64,000 nucleotides of DNA from Flavobacterium sp. LMO8 (GTDB taxonomy: Bacteria; Bacteroidota; Bacteroidia; Flavobacteriales; Flavobacteriaceae): positions 230,227-294,226 of the forward strand of contig NZ_WIBJ01000028.1 of assembly GCF_009495755.1 (NCBI RefSeq), in the 5' to 3' direction. The notes under the pieces are model-generated. The model searched no databases. It was not told where the DNA came from and worked only from the letters and a program-made list of their open reading frames with translations. Below, in pieces: positions 1 through 9,746 of the stretch. Position 1 is the stretch's first letter; the number at the start of each line of letters is the position of its first letter. A program made the position numbers and the translations under genes.

Positions 1-1
1 C

Positions 2-196
2 GATTTAAGTGATGTAAATCCTCACTTAATCAAAGAAATTGAGCACTTTTTCCAAGTATATAAAGACTTAGAAAATAAAAAAGTAGATGTCGAAGGTTGG
101 GGAGATGTAAACGAAGCAAAAGAAATTTTGATGAAATGTACCAATCGTTTCAACGAAATCGAAAATAAACCTGAAGGATTATTTGGCATTAAATAA
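2..196 (+). CDS. ppa: Inorganic pyrophosphatase, C-terminal end (partial)
   Basis: Only the last 64 codons are present, since the gene enters from the left edge. The readable tail (HLIKEIEHFFQVYKDLE, then GWGDVNEAKEILMKC) matches the C-terminus of family I soluble inorganic pyrophosphatases, where the helix after 'HFFQVYK' is typical. The enzyme hydrolyses PPi to phosphate in the cytoplasm. The neighbour hppA uses the same substrate to pump ions, so soluble and membrane PPi hydrolysis are adjacent. A strong terminator follows, so hppA is probably transcribed separately. Identification is by family recognition of a short tail; the catalytic residues lie outside the window. Confidence 0.85.
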   Translation, partial: DLSDVNPHLIKEIEHFFQVYKDLENKKVDVEGWGDVNEAKEILMKCTNRFNEIENKPEGLFGIK

Positions 197-213
197 TTTT
201 TTTTGAAATAAAT

Positions 214-250
214 AAAAGGCAGTATTTTTTTAAAAATATTGCCTTTTTTG
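214..250 (+). terminator. Intrinsic terminator after ppa
   Basis: An inverted repeat (AAGGCAGTATTTTT / AAAAATATTGCCTT) is followed by a T run. It separates ppa from hppA. Confidence 0.8.
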
Positions 251-308
251 TTTTATTTTCTTAATATTACCATAAAATAAACAATCAAAACAAACTAATT
301 AATATTTT

Positions 309-2888
309 ATGGAATCAATTATGATTTATGTACCAATAGTCATGGCACTATTAGGATTAGCATTTATGGCGGCCAAACGCGCTTGGGTTCTTAAACAAGA
401 CGCTGGAGATGGGAAAATGAAAGAAATTTCAGATTACATCTACGAAGGAGCATTAGCTTTTTTAAAAGCAGAATACAAATTATTAACGTTTTTCGTTCTT
501 GGAGCAAGTGTGGTTCTTGCCGGAATTTCAATTATTGTTCCAACAACACATTGGTTAATCGTAATTGCATTTATTTTCGGAGCAATATTTTCAGCTTATG
601 CAGGTAATATTGGAATGAAAATCGCTACTAAAACTAATGTTAGAACTACGCAAGCGGCTCGTACAAGTTTACCACAAGCATTAAAAGTATCTTTTGGTGG
701 TGGAACAGTAATGGGGTTAGGTGTTGCTGGTTTAGCTGTTTTAGGATTGACAGGATTCTTCATCATATTCTTTAGATTTTTCATGAACGGTGAATGGACA
801 TCAACAGATGACATGACTATCGTTTTAGAAACATTAGCTGGTTTTTCATTAGGTGCTGAATCTATCGCTTTGTTTGCTCGTGTAGGTGGAGGAATTTACA
901 CCAAAGCTGCCGATGTAGGTGCTGACTTAGTAGGGAAAGTAGAAGCAGGAATTCCAGAAGACGACCCGCGTAATCCTGCTACAATTGCAGATAACGTTGG
1001 AGATAACGTTGGTGACGTTGCTGGTATGGGTGCCGATTTATTTGGTTCGTATGTAGCAACCGTTTTAGCGGCAATGGTTTTAGGAAATTATGTAATTAAA
1101 GATATGGGTGGTAAAATCGATGACGCATTTGGCGGAATTGGACCAATTTTATTACCAATGGCAATCGCAGGTTTTGGAATTTTATTTTCTATCATTGGAA
1201 CAATGTTAGTTAAAATTTCAAGCGACGATGCTAAAGAAGCACAAGTTCAAAAAGCATTAAATGTTGGAAACTGGGTTTCTATTGCTTTAACGGCAATTGC
1301 TTGTTTTTTCTTAATTGATATGATGTTACCAGAAACGATGCAAATGTCATTCTTTGGTGAAGGAATTCAAGAGATTTCTTCAATGAGAGTTTTCTATGCA
1401 TCTTTAATTGGATTATTTGTTGGTGGAGCAATTTCATCAGTAACGGAATATTATACAGGATTAGGTACAAAACCAGTATTAGCAATCGTACAAAAATCAT
1501 CAACTGGAGCTGGAACTAACGTAATCGCTGGTTTAGCAACGGGTATGATTTCAACTTTCCCAACAGTAATTTTATTTGCTGCGGCAATTTGGTCAACTTA
1601 TGCTTTAGCAGGTTTTTACGGAGTAGCTTTAGCCGCTTCTGCTATGATGGCAACAACAGCTATGCAATTAGCAATCGACGCTTTCGGACCAATTTCTGAC
1701 AACGCTGGTGGAATCGCTGAAATGAGTGAATTACCAAAAGAAGTTCGTACTCGTACAGATATTTTAGATTCAGTTGGTAACACAACTGCTGCAACTGGAA
1801 AAGGTTTCGCAATCGCTTCAGCAGCTTTAACTTCGTTAGCTTTATTCGCTGCGTATGTAACGTTCACAGGAATTGATGGAATCAATATTTTCAAAGCGCC
1901 AGTATTAGCAATGTTATTCGTTGGAGGTATGATTCCAGTAGTATTCTCTGCATTAGCTATGAATTCAGTAGGAAAAGCAGCAATGGATATGGTGTACGAA
2001 GTACGTCGTCAGTTCAAAGAAATTCCAGGTATCATGGAAGGAACGGGTAAGCCAGAATACGGAAAATGTGTTGAAATTTCTACAAAAGCCGCTTTACGCG
2101 AAATGATGTTGCCAGGAATTTTAACGATTGGTTTCCCAATTGCAATTGTTTTATTAGGTAAATTAGTTTATGCAGATAACAACCAATTAATCGCTGAAAT
2201 GTTAGGTGGTTATATGGCTGGAGTTACGGTTTCAGGTGTGCTTTGGGCAGTGTTCCAAAATAATGCTGGTGGAGCTTGGGATAACGCTAAAAAATCTTTC
2301 GAAGCTGGAGTTATGATTAATGGTGAAATGACATACAAAGGTTCTGATGCACACAAAGCAGCTGTAACTGGAGATACTGTTGGAGATCCATTCAAAGATA
2401 CTTCTGGACCATCAATGAATATCTTAATCAAATTAACATGTTTAATTGGTCTTGTAATCGCTCCAATCATAGGAGGTCACGGCGCTACAACTGAAAAAGG
2501 GGCTTGTTGTTCTGGAGACAAAAAAGAAATGGTTTGTACGGAAGGAAAATGCGATTTATCTAAATGTGCAACCATGACAAAAGATGAATGTGCAAAAATG
2601 TGTGAAGCAAACGGATGTTCAGAAGAATGCAAAGAAAAATGTATGTCAATGTATGATGAAAACGGAAAATATATTGGAGAAACAGCTCATGTTCACGGAC
2701 CAAATTGCAATCATGACAAAGCAGAAATCAAAGACATTAAAGTTACTAAAGTAAAAGATGCTGACGGAAAAGTAAAAGCGACGGTTATTTTAACTACAAT
2801 GGTTGATGGTAAAGAAACTACCGAAGAAAAAGTTTTTGAAGGAGACGATTTAGAAGTAGATGCAAAAATTGCTGAACTAGGAAAATAA
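309..2888 (+). CDS. hppA: K+-dependent membrane ion-translocating pyrophosphatase with Cys-rich C-terminal extension
   Basis: Integral membrane pyrophosphatase that couples PPi hydrolysis to H+ and/or Na+ export. The substrate loop ([18 protein letters not shown], then [26 protein letters not shown] near residues 195-240) carries the Asp/Lys Mg-PPi ligands. The motif NTTAATGKG near residue 490 has Ala where K+-independent enzymes have Lys, which indicates the K+-dependent class, many of which pump Na+. Multiple hydrophobic segments span residues 5-720. The protein is longer than usual: after the last membrane segment (about residue 722) comes a ~135-residue hydrophilic tail with 11 Cys and a HVHGPNCNH cluster, followed by a charged, beta-like region. 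That tail is not part of the catalytic family and could bind metal; this is inference. The start at MESIMIYVP leads directly into the first membrane helix. Confidence 0.95.
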   Translation: MESIMIYVPIVMALLGLAFMAAKRAWVLKQDAGDGKMKEISDYIYEGALAFLKAEYKLLTFFVLGASVVLAGISIIVPTTHWLIVIAFIFGAIFSAYAGNIGMKIATKTNVRTTQAARTSLPQALKVSFGGGTVMGLGVAGLAVLGLTGFFIIFFRFFMNGEWTSTDDMTIVLETLAGFSLGAESIALFARVGGGIYTKAADVGADLVGKVEAGIPEDDPRNPATIADNVGDNVGDVAGMGADLFGSYVATVLAAMVLGNYVIKDMGGKIDDAFGGIGPILLPMAIAGFGILFSIIGTMLVKISSDDAKEAQVQKALNVGNWVSIALTAIACFFLIDMMLPETMQMSFFGEGIQEISSMRVFYASLIGLFVGGAISSVTEYYTGLGTKPVLAIVQKSSTGAGTNVIAGLATGMISTFPTVILFAAAIWSTYALAGFYGVALAASAMMATTAMQLAIDAFGPISDNAGGIAEMSELPKEVRTRTDILDSVGNTTAATGKGFAIASAALTSLALFAAYVTFTGIDGINIFKAPVLAMLFVGGMIPVVFSALAMNSVGKAAMDMVYEVRRQFKEIPGIMEGTGKPEYGKCVEISTKAALREMMLPGILTIGFPIAIVLLGKLVYADNNQLIAEMLGGYMAGVTVSGVLWAVFQNNAGGAWDNAKKSFEAGVMINGEMTYKGSDAHKAAVTGDTVGDPFKDTSGPSMNILIKLTCLIGLVIAPIIGGHGATTEKGACCSGDKKEMVCTEGKCDLSKCATMTKDECAKMCEANGCSEECKEKCMSMYDENGKYIGETAHVHGPNCNHDKAEIKDIKVTKVKDADGKVKATVILTTMVDGKETTEEKVFEGDDLEVDAKIAELGK

Positions 2889-2910
2889 TCTTTTTCTATA
2901 CAAATAATGA

Positions 2911-2938
2911 AAACCGCACAGCAATGTGCGGTTTTTTT
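2911..2938 (+). terminator. Intrinsic terminator after hppA
   Basis: AAACCGCAC-AGCAAT-GTGCGGTTTTTTT: a 9-bp stem and T run. An upstream ATG at 2907 for the next gene lies in this hairpin and is therefore rejected as a start. Confidence 0.9.
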
Positions 2939-2969
2939 ATTTAATTTTAGCCAAACAAACACAACTCCA

Positions 2970-5267
2970 ATGAAATATAAAATACTGACTTTGTTGTTGC
3001 TCTTTTCTGTAATTTGCGTTGCACAACAAACTCTTAATATAATTCCGAAACCGAATTCAGTAGAAATCAAAAATGGACATTTTGTTTTAAATAAAGAAAC
3101 GGTCATTTTGGCTGATGAAAATTCTTTTGAAGCAAAATTTCTTCAAAAAGAGATTAAAAATAGAACTGGGTTACAGTTAAAAATTTCTTTAAACTCAAAT
3201 TCAATAAGCAAAATTGGATTTTATTATTTACTATTGCCAGGAGTTATTATTAAAACGGATTCATTAGGTAATCGTTCAACTAATAGAAATAAAGGACAAT
3301 ATTTTCTTAGAGTAGAAAAAAATGATATAACAATTGCTCAAGCTGATAATGTTGGTGATTTTTATGGAATCCAAACCTTATTACAATTAATTCCATTTGA
3401 AAAAAAGAGTGAAATTAAAATTCCATATTTATCTATTTCTGACCAACCAAAATTCCAATGGCGCGGTATGCACTTAGATGTTTCTCGTCATTTCTTTCCT
3501 AAGGAATTTATCAAAAAATACATTGATTATTTAGCAATGTATAAAATGAATACCTTTCATTGGCATTTAACCGATGATCAAGGTTGGCGCATCGAAATCA
3601 AAAAATATCCAAAATTAACCGAAGTCGGCGCATGGCGAAATGGTTCCATGGTTGGACATTACACCGATCAAACTTTCGACAATATTCGCTATGGCGGATT
3701 TTACACGCAAGAAGAAATCAAAGAAATTGTAGCTTACGCAAAAGAGCGACACATCACCATTGTTCCCGAAATCGAAATGCCAGGTCATGCTTTAGCAGCC
3801 TTAGCTTCTTATCCTGAATTTTCATGTACAGGTGGACCTTTTGAAGTGGGAAAAACTTGGGGTGTTTTAGAAGATGTTTTTTGCCCGAAAGACGAAACGT
3901 TTACTTTTTTAGAAAATATTTTGACAGAAGTTATATCGTTATTTCCTTCTGAATATATTCACATTGGTGGTGATGAATCTCCAAAAGTCCGTTGGAAAAG
4001 TTGTCCGCATTGTCAAAAAAGAATCAAAGAGGAACATCTAAAAGACGAACACGAATTACAAAGTTATTTCATTCAAAGAATCGAAAAATTTGTCAACAGT
4101 AAAGGTCGAAAAATCATCGGTTGGGATGAAATTTTAGAAGGTGGATTAGCACCAAATGCAGCTGTAATGAGTTGGCGCGGCACCGAAGGCGGAATTGCAG
4201 CAGCCAAACAAAAACATTTTGTAGTCATGTCACCAGGTTCACATTGTTATTTTGATCATTATCAAGGCGAACCTAAAAACGAACCGATCGCTTTTGGAGG
4301 TTATACAAACGTGGAAAAAGTGTATTCTTTCAATCCAATTCCAAAAGAACTTTCTGCAGAAGAATCGAACTATATTTTAGGTGCACAAGCCAATCTTTGG
4401 ACAGAATATATCAATACACCAGAACATGTTGAATATATGCTTTTCCCAAGAATAGCAGCGCTTTCAGAAGTCGTTTGGGGAACATCAAATCCGAAAGAAT
4501 ACAAAGAATTCGAAAAAAGATTGATTTCACATTTTGAAATCTATGATAAAAAAGGAATCAATTACAGCAAAGCCATTTTTGAAGTAACTTCTAAAGTACA
4601 ACCTGCTGAAAACGGAGTGGCTTTCGAATTAAAATCAGCAAATCCAAACGGAATCAAATACACAACTGACGGTTCGGAACCAAATTCAAATTCGTTTTCG
4701 TATGAAAAACCAATTCTAGTTACAAAGAACCAAACTATAAAAGCGGCTTATTTTGAAAACGGTAAAGCTAAAAGTGCCACCATCGAGCAACCGTTTTTCA
4801 TCACAAAATCAACTGGAAAAAAGATTGAATTTGTACATCAACCACATGAAAACTATGGCATCGGTGGAAGTTTTACTTTGGTAGATGGAATGAAAGGAAA
4901 CACTTCTAAATTCGGAAGAGATTGGTTAGGCTTCTGGGGAAAAGATATGAACGCTACCATCGATTTAGGTAAAACAGAAATGATTTCAAAAATCAGTATC
5001 AATACTCTTTCATCCAAAGGAAGTTGGATTTATTATCCCAAAAGCATCGGAATTTCAGTTTCAAAAGATGGTGAAAACTACTATGCTATTACGATTGTTT
5101 CATCCAAAGAAATTAAAGAAAGCAAAGGAAAAATTGTGATTGAATTTGACAAACAAAATGTTCAATTTATAAAAGTCATCGCAGAAAACAATGGAATCAT
5201 AGCAGATGGAAAACCGGGAGCTGGTTCTAACAGTTGGTTATTTGTAGACGAAATAGGTGTAGAATAA
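2970..5267 (+). CDS. GH20 beta-N-acetylhexosaminidase with C-terminal accessory domains
   Basis: Secreted or periplasmic exo-hexosaminidase removing terminal GlcNAc/GalNAc from glycans. The start at MKYKILTLLLLF gives a classic signal peptide; the upstream ATG at 2907 is within the hppA terminator. Domains: GH20 N-terminal domain (about 22-150); GH20 catalytic barrel (about 155-510) with the HLTDDQGWR motif and catalytic pair Asp335-Glu336 in HIGGDES; a chitobiase-type C-terminal beta domain (KYTTDGSEPN, about 550-610); and a discoidin-like (F5/8 type C) carbohydrate-binding domain at the end. The stop codon overlaps the glycosylasparaginase start (TAATG), so the two are probably translated together. 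This fits joint degradation of N-linked glycans. Confidence 0.93.
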   Translation: MKYKILTLLLLFSVICVAQQTLNIIPKPNSVEIKNGHFVLNKETVILADENSFEAKFLQKEIKNRTGLQLKISLNSNSISKIGFYYLLLPGVIIKTDSLGNRSTNRNKGQYFLRVEKNDITIAQADNVGDFYGIQTLLQLIPFEKKSEIKIPYLSISDQPKFQWRGMHLDVSRHFFPKEFIKKYIDYLAMYKMNTFHWHLTDDQGWRIEIKKYPKLTEVGAWRNGSMVGHYTDQTFDNIRYGGFYTQEEIKEIVAYAKERHITIVPEIEMPGHALAALASYPEFSCTGGPFEVGKTWGVLEDVFCPKDETFTFLENILTEVISLFPSEYIHIGGDESPKVRWKSCPHCQKRIKEEHLKDEHELQSYFIQRIEKFVNSKGRKIIGWDEILEGGLAPNAAVMSWRGTEGGIAAAKQKHFVVMSPGSHCYFDHYQGEPKNEPIAFGGYTNVEKVYSFNPIPKELSAEESNYILGAQANLWTEYINTPEHVEYMLFPRIAALSEVVWGTSNPKEYKEFEKRLISHFEIYDKKGINYSKAIFEVTSKVQPAENGVAFELKSANPNGIKYTTDGSEPNSNSFSYEKPILVTKNQTIKAAYFENGKAKSATIEQPFFITKSTGKKIEFVHQPHENYGIGGSFTLVDGMKGNTSKFGRDWLGFWGKDMNATIDLGKTEMISKISINTLSSKGSWIYYPKSIGISVSKDGENYYAITIVSSKEIKESKGKIVIEFDKQNVQFIKVIAENNGIIADGKPGAGSNSWLFVDEIGVE

Positions 5268-6268
5268 TGACAAACAGAAGAAATTTTTTAAAAACAACAG
5301 CATTGGCAACTGCTGGCGTAGCGTTTCAGGCTTTCAATGGAAAATCTGAGGAAACTGAAATGGATATCAATTCAGGAAAAACTAACAAACCTATCGTGCT
5401 TTCTACATGGAATTTCGGTTTGCAAGCTAACGAAGCCGCTTGGGAAGTACTTAAAAATAAAGGTCGCGCTTTAGATGCTGTTGAAGCAGGAGTAAAAATT
5501 CCAGAAGGCGATGTAAATGAAAGAAGTGTGGGTTACGGCGGTCGTCCAGATAGAGATGGTCGCGTAACCTTAGATGCTTGTATCATGGACGAATTTTCGA
5601 ATATAGGTTCGGTGGCTTGTTTGGAACACATCAAACATCCCATTTCCGTAGCAAGAATGGTGATGGAAAAAACGCCTCATGTAATGTTGGTTGGTGAAGG
5701 AGCATTGCAGTTTGCCATTGCACAAGGATTCAAAAAAGAGAATTTATTAGTTGAAGCTTCCGAAAAAGAATGGAAAGAATGGCTAAAAACCAGCGAATAT
5801 TTACCAAAAGCAAATATAGAAAACCACGACACCATTGGAATGATTGCGTTAGATGCGCATGGCAATTTATCGGGTGCGTGTACTACAAGCGGTATGGCGT
5901 TCAAAATGCATGGAAGAGTAGGCGATTCTCCAATTATCGGTGCAGGTTTGTATGTGGATAACGAAATTGGTGCCGCAACCGCAACAGGTCATGGAGAAGA
6001 AGTCATCCGAATTACAGGTTGTCATTTGGTGGTAGAATTGATGCGTCAAGGGAAATCGCCACAAAAGGCTTGTGAAGAAGCCGTGATGCGAATTGTAAAA
6101 CTGACTCAAAACCGAGGAAAAAATCTAAAAGACATTCAAGTTGGATTCATCGCTTTGAATAAAAAAGGTGAATATGGTTCGTATTGCGTGCAAGGTGGTT
6201 TCAATTATGCCGTTCACGACGCAACAGGAAATAAATTAATAGATGCGAATTATTATTTAAAAACTTAG
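5267..6268 (+). CDS. N4-(beta-N-acetylglucosaminyl)-L-asparaginase (glycosylasparaginase), Tat-exported
   Basis: Ntn-hydrolase that cleaves the GlcNAc-Asn bond left after N-glycoprotein degradation, as in the well-studied Elizabethkingia (Flavobacterium) meningosepticum enzyme. The N-terminus TNRRNFLKTTALATAG is a twin-arginine signal. The precursor is expected to autocleave before Thr189 in the motif NHDTIGM, giving a nucleophilic N-terminal Thr; downstream GRVGDSPIIGAG and ATGHGEE are the family's substrate-pocket motifs. The ATG overlaps the hexosaminidase stop by one base. A longer reading from 5234 would extend into the upstream gene and lose the Tat signal position. Length (333 aa) is normal. 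Confidence 0.93.
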   Translation: MTNRRNFLKTTALATAGVAFQAFNGKSEETEMDINSGKTNKPIVLSTWNFGLQANEAAWEVLKNKGRALDAVEAGVKIPEGDVNERSVGYGGRPDRDGRVTLDACIMDEFSNIGSVACLEHIKHPISVARMVMEKTPHVMLVGEGALQFAIAQGFKKENLLVEASEKEWKEWLKTSEYLPKANIENHDTIGMIALDAHGNLSGACTTSGMAFKMHGRVGDSPIIGAGLYVDNEIGAATATGHGEEVIRITGCHLVVELMRQGKSPQKACEEAVMRIVKLTQNRGKNLKDIQVGFIALNKKGEYGSYCVQGGFNYAVHDATGNKLIDANYYLKT

Positions 6269-6273
6269 TTTTA

Positions 6274-6401
6274 TTAACCACATAGAAACATAGATAGAAA
6301 AGTTTTACAGAGTCCATTTATGGATTCACAAAGTATATGTTTCCTATGTTAGTGAAACGACTTATTACATTCCAAAAGAAACTATGTTTCTATGTGGTTA
6401 A
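6274..6401. repeat. Long-armed inverted repeat with perfect 20-bp ends
   Basis: The first 20 bases (6274-6293, beginning TTAACCACATAG) are the exact reverse complement of 6382-6401 (ending CTATGTGGTTAA). The inner ~88 bp contains further CATAG/CTATG-like words, so the transcript could form a long hairpin between the asparaginase and cutC genes. It resembles dispersed intergenic palindromes; no ORF lies between the arms that would suggest a transposable element. Confidence 0.8.
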
Positions 6402-6411
6402 AAACATATTT

Positions 6412-7089
6412 ATGAATTTAAAAAGAATCGAAATAGCTTGTTTTAACATTGAATCTGCTCTAATAGCACAAAAGGCTGGAGCTAATAGAGTAGAATTGTG
6501 CGCAGACATGTCAGTTGGTGGAACAACACCTTCTATTGAAATCATTCAACAAGCTCGCGAACATTTGAATATCGATTTATATGTAATGATTCGTCCAAGA
6601 GGAGGAAGTTTCGTTTACTCGGATGTTGAATTTGAACAAATGAAATTGGAAATCGAAACCATCAAAAAACTTGGGGTTAACGGATTTGTTTTTGGGATTT
6701 TGAAGAATGATAAAACGATAAATATCGAACAAAATAAAGTCTTAGTGGAATTATCAAAACCATTTTCTTGTACGTTTCATCGTGCTTTTGATGAAGTTTC
6801 AGATTATAAACAAGTTTTAGAAGATGTTATTTCTTGTGGATTTTCAACCATTCTAACTTCTGGAACTTTTCCAAATGTCATAGAAGGAAAAGAAGTTTTG
6901 AAACAATTGGTCAATCAAGCCAATAATCGCATCGAAATCATGCCTGGTGGTGGATTACGTTCGACTAATATTTCAGAATTAAATGAAACGGTAAAAGCCA
7001 ATTGGTATCATTCATCTGCAATTACCGATGGAAGTGAAATTGCAAATCCAGAGGAAATAATACAACTAAAGAATAAACTCCAATCTTAA
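6412..7089 (+). CDS. cutC: CutC family protein
   Basis: TIM-barrel protein of the CutC family. Recognisable blocks are IEIACFNIESA at the start, GANRVELCADMSVGGTTPS (about 27-45), VMIRPRGGSFVYSD (about 60-73), TFHRAFDE (about 118) and ILTSGTF...PGGGL near the end. The family is named for copper homeostasis, but a direct copper role is disputed. ATG 6412 is chosen because the family begins a few residues before this first strand; the ORF reading from 6337 translates the inverted repeat. Its place between two glycan-degrading enzymes may be incidental, and a related carbohydrate role is unproven. Confidence 0.88.
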   Translation: MNLKRIEIACFNIESALIAQKAGANRVELCADMSVGGTTPSIEIIQQAREHLNIDLYVMIRPRGGSFVYSDVEFEQMKLEIETIKKLGVNGFVFGILKNDKTINIEQNKVLVELSKPFSCTFHRAFDEVSDYKQVLEDVISCGFSTILTSGTFPNVIEGKEVLKQLVNQANNRIEIMPGGGLRSTNISELNETVKANWYHSSAITDGSEIANPEEIIQLKNKLQS

Positions 7090-7228
7090 ATGAACTTATA
7101 TCATTAAAAAATTAAATTCAAAAATCGTTTATTAAAAGAGATTCCTAACGGAATGACAAGTTTGTGTAAAAAAACTTTTATGAACTTCTTTAATTTGAAG
7201 CTTTCACTTTCCAACTTATATGACTTAT

Positions 7229-9703
7229 ATGTTTAAAAAAATATCATTACTTCTAATTTTCTTATGCTGTTCCATTTCGGCACAAACTTCCTACCGCAAT
7301 TTGTCAACCGAAAACTGGATATTCAACAAGCAAAACGAAGTAAAAAAACACAAAGCAACTATCCCCGGAACCGTTCACACCGATTTGTTTCAAAATCAAT
7401 TAATTCCTGATCCTTTTTTTGGTACCAATGAAAAGCAATTGCAATGGATTGAAAATGAAAATTGGGAATACGAAACATATTTTACTTTATCAAAATCTGA
7501 ATTAAAAAATCAAAACATCGATTTAGAATTTGAAGGTTTGGATACCTACGCTACTGTTTATTTAAACGGGAACGTTATTTTAGAGGCTAATAATATGTTC
7601 CGAAAATGGACCATTTCTGCTAAATCACGTCTGAAAATTGGAGCCAATCATTTAAAAGTTGTTTTTCATTCCGCAGTTCAAAAAGGGAAAGAAGCAGCAG
7701 CAAAATTATCTTATACATTACCAGAAAAAGAACGTGTTTTTGTTAGAAAAGCGCAATATCAATTCGGTTGGGATTGGGGACCACGATTTGTAACGGCAGG
7801 AATTTGGAAAAAAGTCCAATTGAAATTTTGGAATTCGGCTAAAATCGAAAACATAAAATTCAGCCAAGTTGAATTGAATGACAAAAAAGCAATCTTAGAA
7901 TTCACAACCGAAATTTACGTTTCCAAAGTCAAAACAATTCAGTTAAAAATCAATGAAAAAATCGAAACGTTCAATCTTAAAAAAGGAAAGAATACAATCA
8001 AAATGCAATATGAAATTACGAATCCAAAATTGTGGTGGTGTAATGGTTTAGGTGATGCGAATTTATATCCTTTTACTGTCGAAATCAGTCAGAAAAAGCA
8101 GTTTTTGGATTCAAAAAAACTAAATATTGGCTTGCGAACTATCGAATTAATTCAGGAAAAAGACCAATCTGGAAAAAGTTTTTACTTTAAGTTAAATGGA
8201 AAATCGGTTTTCATGAAAGGTGCTAATGTGGTTCCGCCCGATAGTTTTTTACCACGAGTTTCGGATTCTACTTATTTTTCTTTAGTGGAAAATGCCAAAA
8301 AAGCGAACATGAATATGCTTCGTGTTTGGGGCGGAGGCGTTTATTTTGATGATGCGTTTTATGAAGCTTGCGATGCCAGCGGAATTTTAGTTTGGCAAGA
8401 TTTTATGTTTGCGTGTTCGATGTATCCGGGCAATGAAAAATTTGTTGAAAATGTAAAACAAGAAGTAATTGATAACGTAAATCGTTTACAAAATCATCCA
8501 AGTATTGCGATTTGGTGTGGTAATAACGAAAATGACGAAGGTTGGCACAATTGGGGTTGGCAAAAACAATTCAACTATTCCAAAGCCGATTCGACTCAAA
8601 TTTGGAACGACTACAAAAAAGTATTTCATGAAATGATTCCGCAGACTTTAGACAGTTTACTTTCGAAAGAAAAGAACATTTATTGGTCATCTTCGCCATC
8701 GATTGGTTGGGGAAGAAAGGAAAGTTTACTGCAAGGCGATTCGCACTATTGGGGTGTTTGGTGGGGAAAAGAACCGTTTGAAATTTATGAGAAAAAAGTA
8801 GGCAGATTTATGAGCGAATATGGTTTTCAAGGCATGCCAAATTTAGAAACGTTGAGAAAAGTAATGCGTAAAGAAGATTTGAATTTTACTTCCGAAGCCT
8901 TCAAAAATCATCAAAAACATCCAACAGGCTACGAAACCATAAACGAATATATGGAGCGCGATTATATAGTGCCAAAAGATATTGAAGATTATGTTTATGT
9001 TTCCCAATTATTGCAAGCTCGTGGAATGAAAACCGCCATTGAAGCCCATCGAAGAGCCAAATCATATTGTATGGGAACGTTATATTGGCAATTCAATGAT
9101 TGTTGGCAAGTTACGTCTTGGAGTTCGTTGGATTATTACGGAAATTGGAAAGCCTTTCATTATCAGGCGAAGCGAAGTTTTGAGAACCTGCTTTTGTCAG
9201 CCGAGATAACGGATAGTGGAATTTATAAGTTTTTTGTTATTAATGATGGGATTCAAAATTATGCAGGTAAATTAAAAGCTGAAATTAGAAATTTTAAGGG
9301 GCAACTTTTATGGCAAAGAAGTTCGTATTGTAAATCAGATGCTAGTTCAAATGTGTCAGCTCTATTATTGCCTTTTCCTTCTTTAAAGGAATTTGATACG
9401 CAAAATTCTTATTTAAAAATGGAATTTATTTCAAATGAAAATCATTGGGAATCTAATTTCTTTTTCGAAAAACCTAAAGATTTGAAATTATCAAAACCAA
9501 ATATTCAAATTAAATATATTGACGAGGTTACGATTGAAATTTCTTCAGATGTTTTAGCGAAGGATGTTTTTTTGTCTTCGGAAAACGATACTTTTTTTGA
9601 AGATAATTATTTTGATTTATTGCCAAATGAAAAGCGAATTATCATATTGTCGAAACCAGTGCAAAACATAAAAGTGAAATCGTTGTTTGATACTTTAGAA
9701 TAA
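7229..9703 (+). CDS. GH2 beta-mannosidase, secreted
   Basis: Exo-beta-mannosidase-type glycoside hydrolase, expected to remove the beta-linked mannose of N-glycan cores or mannans. Signal peptide MFKKISLLLIFLCCSISAQ. Domain order: GH2 sugar-binding jelly roll (about 25-190), immunoglobulin-like domain (about 195-310), TIM barrel (about 315-650) and C-terminal beta domains. Catalytic residues are the acid/base Glu434 in WCGNNEND and the nucleophile Glu530 in MSEYGFQG. The ATGs at 7220 and 7229 lie in a direct repeat of ACTTATATG (7214-7231); the second gives the cleaner signal peptide and is preferred. With the hexosaminidase and glycosylasparaginase it forms an N-glycan catabolic set. Confidence 0.92.
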   Translation: MFKKISLLLIFLCCSISAQTSYRNLSTENWIFNKQNEVKKHKATIPGTVHTDLFQNQLIPDPFFGTNEKQLQWIENENWEYETYFTLSKSELKNQNIDLEFEGLDTYATVYLNGNVILEANNMFRKWTISAKSRLKIGANHLKVVFHSAVQKGKEAAAKLSYTLPEKERVFVRKAQYQFGWDWGPRFVTAGIWKKVQLKFWNSAKIENIKFSQVELNDKKAILEFTTEIYVSKVKTIQLKINEKIETFNLKKGKNTIKMQYEITNPKLWWCNGLGDANLYPFTVEISQKKQFLDSKKLNIGLRTIELIQEKDQSGKSFYFKLNGKSVFMKGANVVPPDSFLPRVSDSTYFSLVENAKKANMNMLRVWGGGVYFDDAFYEACDASGILVWQDFMFACSMYPGNEKFVENVKQEVIDNVNRLQNHPSIAIWCGNNENDEGWHNWGWQKQFNYSKADSTQIWNDYKKVFHEMIPQTLDSLLSKEKNIYWSSSPSIGWGRKESLLQGDSHYWGVWWGKEPFEIYEKKVGRFMSEYGFQGMPNLETLRKVMRKEDLNFTSEAFKNHQKHPTGYETINEYMERDYIVPKDIEDYVYVSQLLQARGMKTAIEAHRRAKSYCMGTLYWQFNDCWQVTSWSSLDYYGNWKAFHYQAKRSFENLLLSAEITDSGIYKFFVINDGIQNYAGKLKAEIRNFKGQLLWQRSSYCKSDASSNVSALLLPFPSLKEFDTQNSYLKMEFISNENHWESNFFFEKPKDLKLSKPNIQIKYIDEVTIEISSDVLAKDVFLSSENDTFFEDNYFDLLPNEKRIIILSKPVQNIKVKSLFDTLE

Positions 9704-9745
9704 AAATAATCCTCAAATGAATTTCAGTTGAGGATTATTTTTGTT
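9703..9745. terminator. Bidirectional terminator between convergent genes
   Basis: AATAATCCTCAA...TTGAGGATTATT stem, flanked by A and T runs on both sides. It serves the mannosidase on plus and the AhpD-like gene on minus. Confidence 0.88.
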
Positions 9746-9746
9746 T

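Noticed and set aside
2907..2969. Upstream ATG for the hexosaminidase (N-terminal extension of 21 residues)
   Set aside because: It lies within the hppA terminator hairpin and places a polar stretch before the signal peptide.
2711..3106. Minus-strand ORF of 131 codons across the hppA tail
   Set aside because: Antisense shadow of hppA and its terminator, with no domain, start signal or sensible composition.
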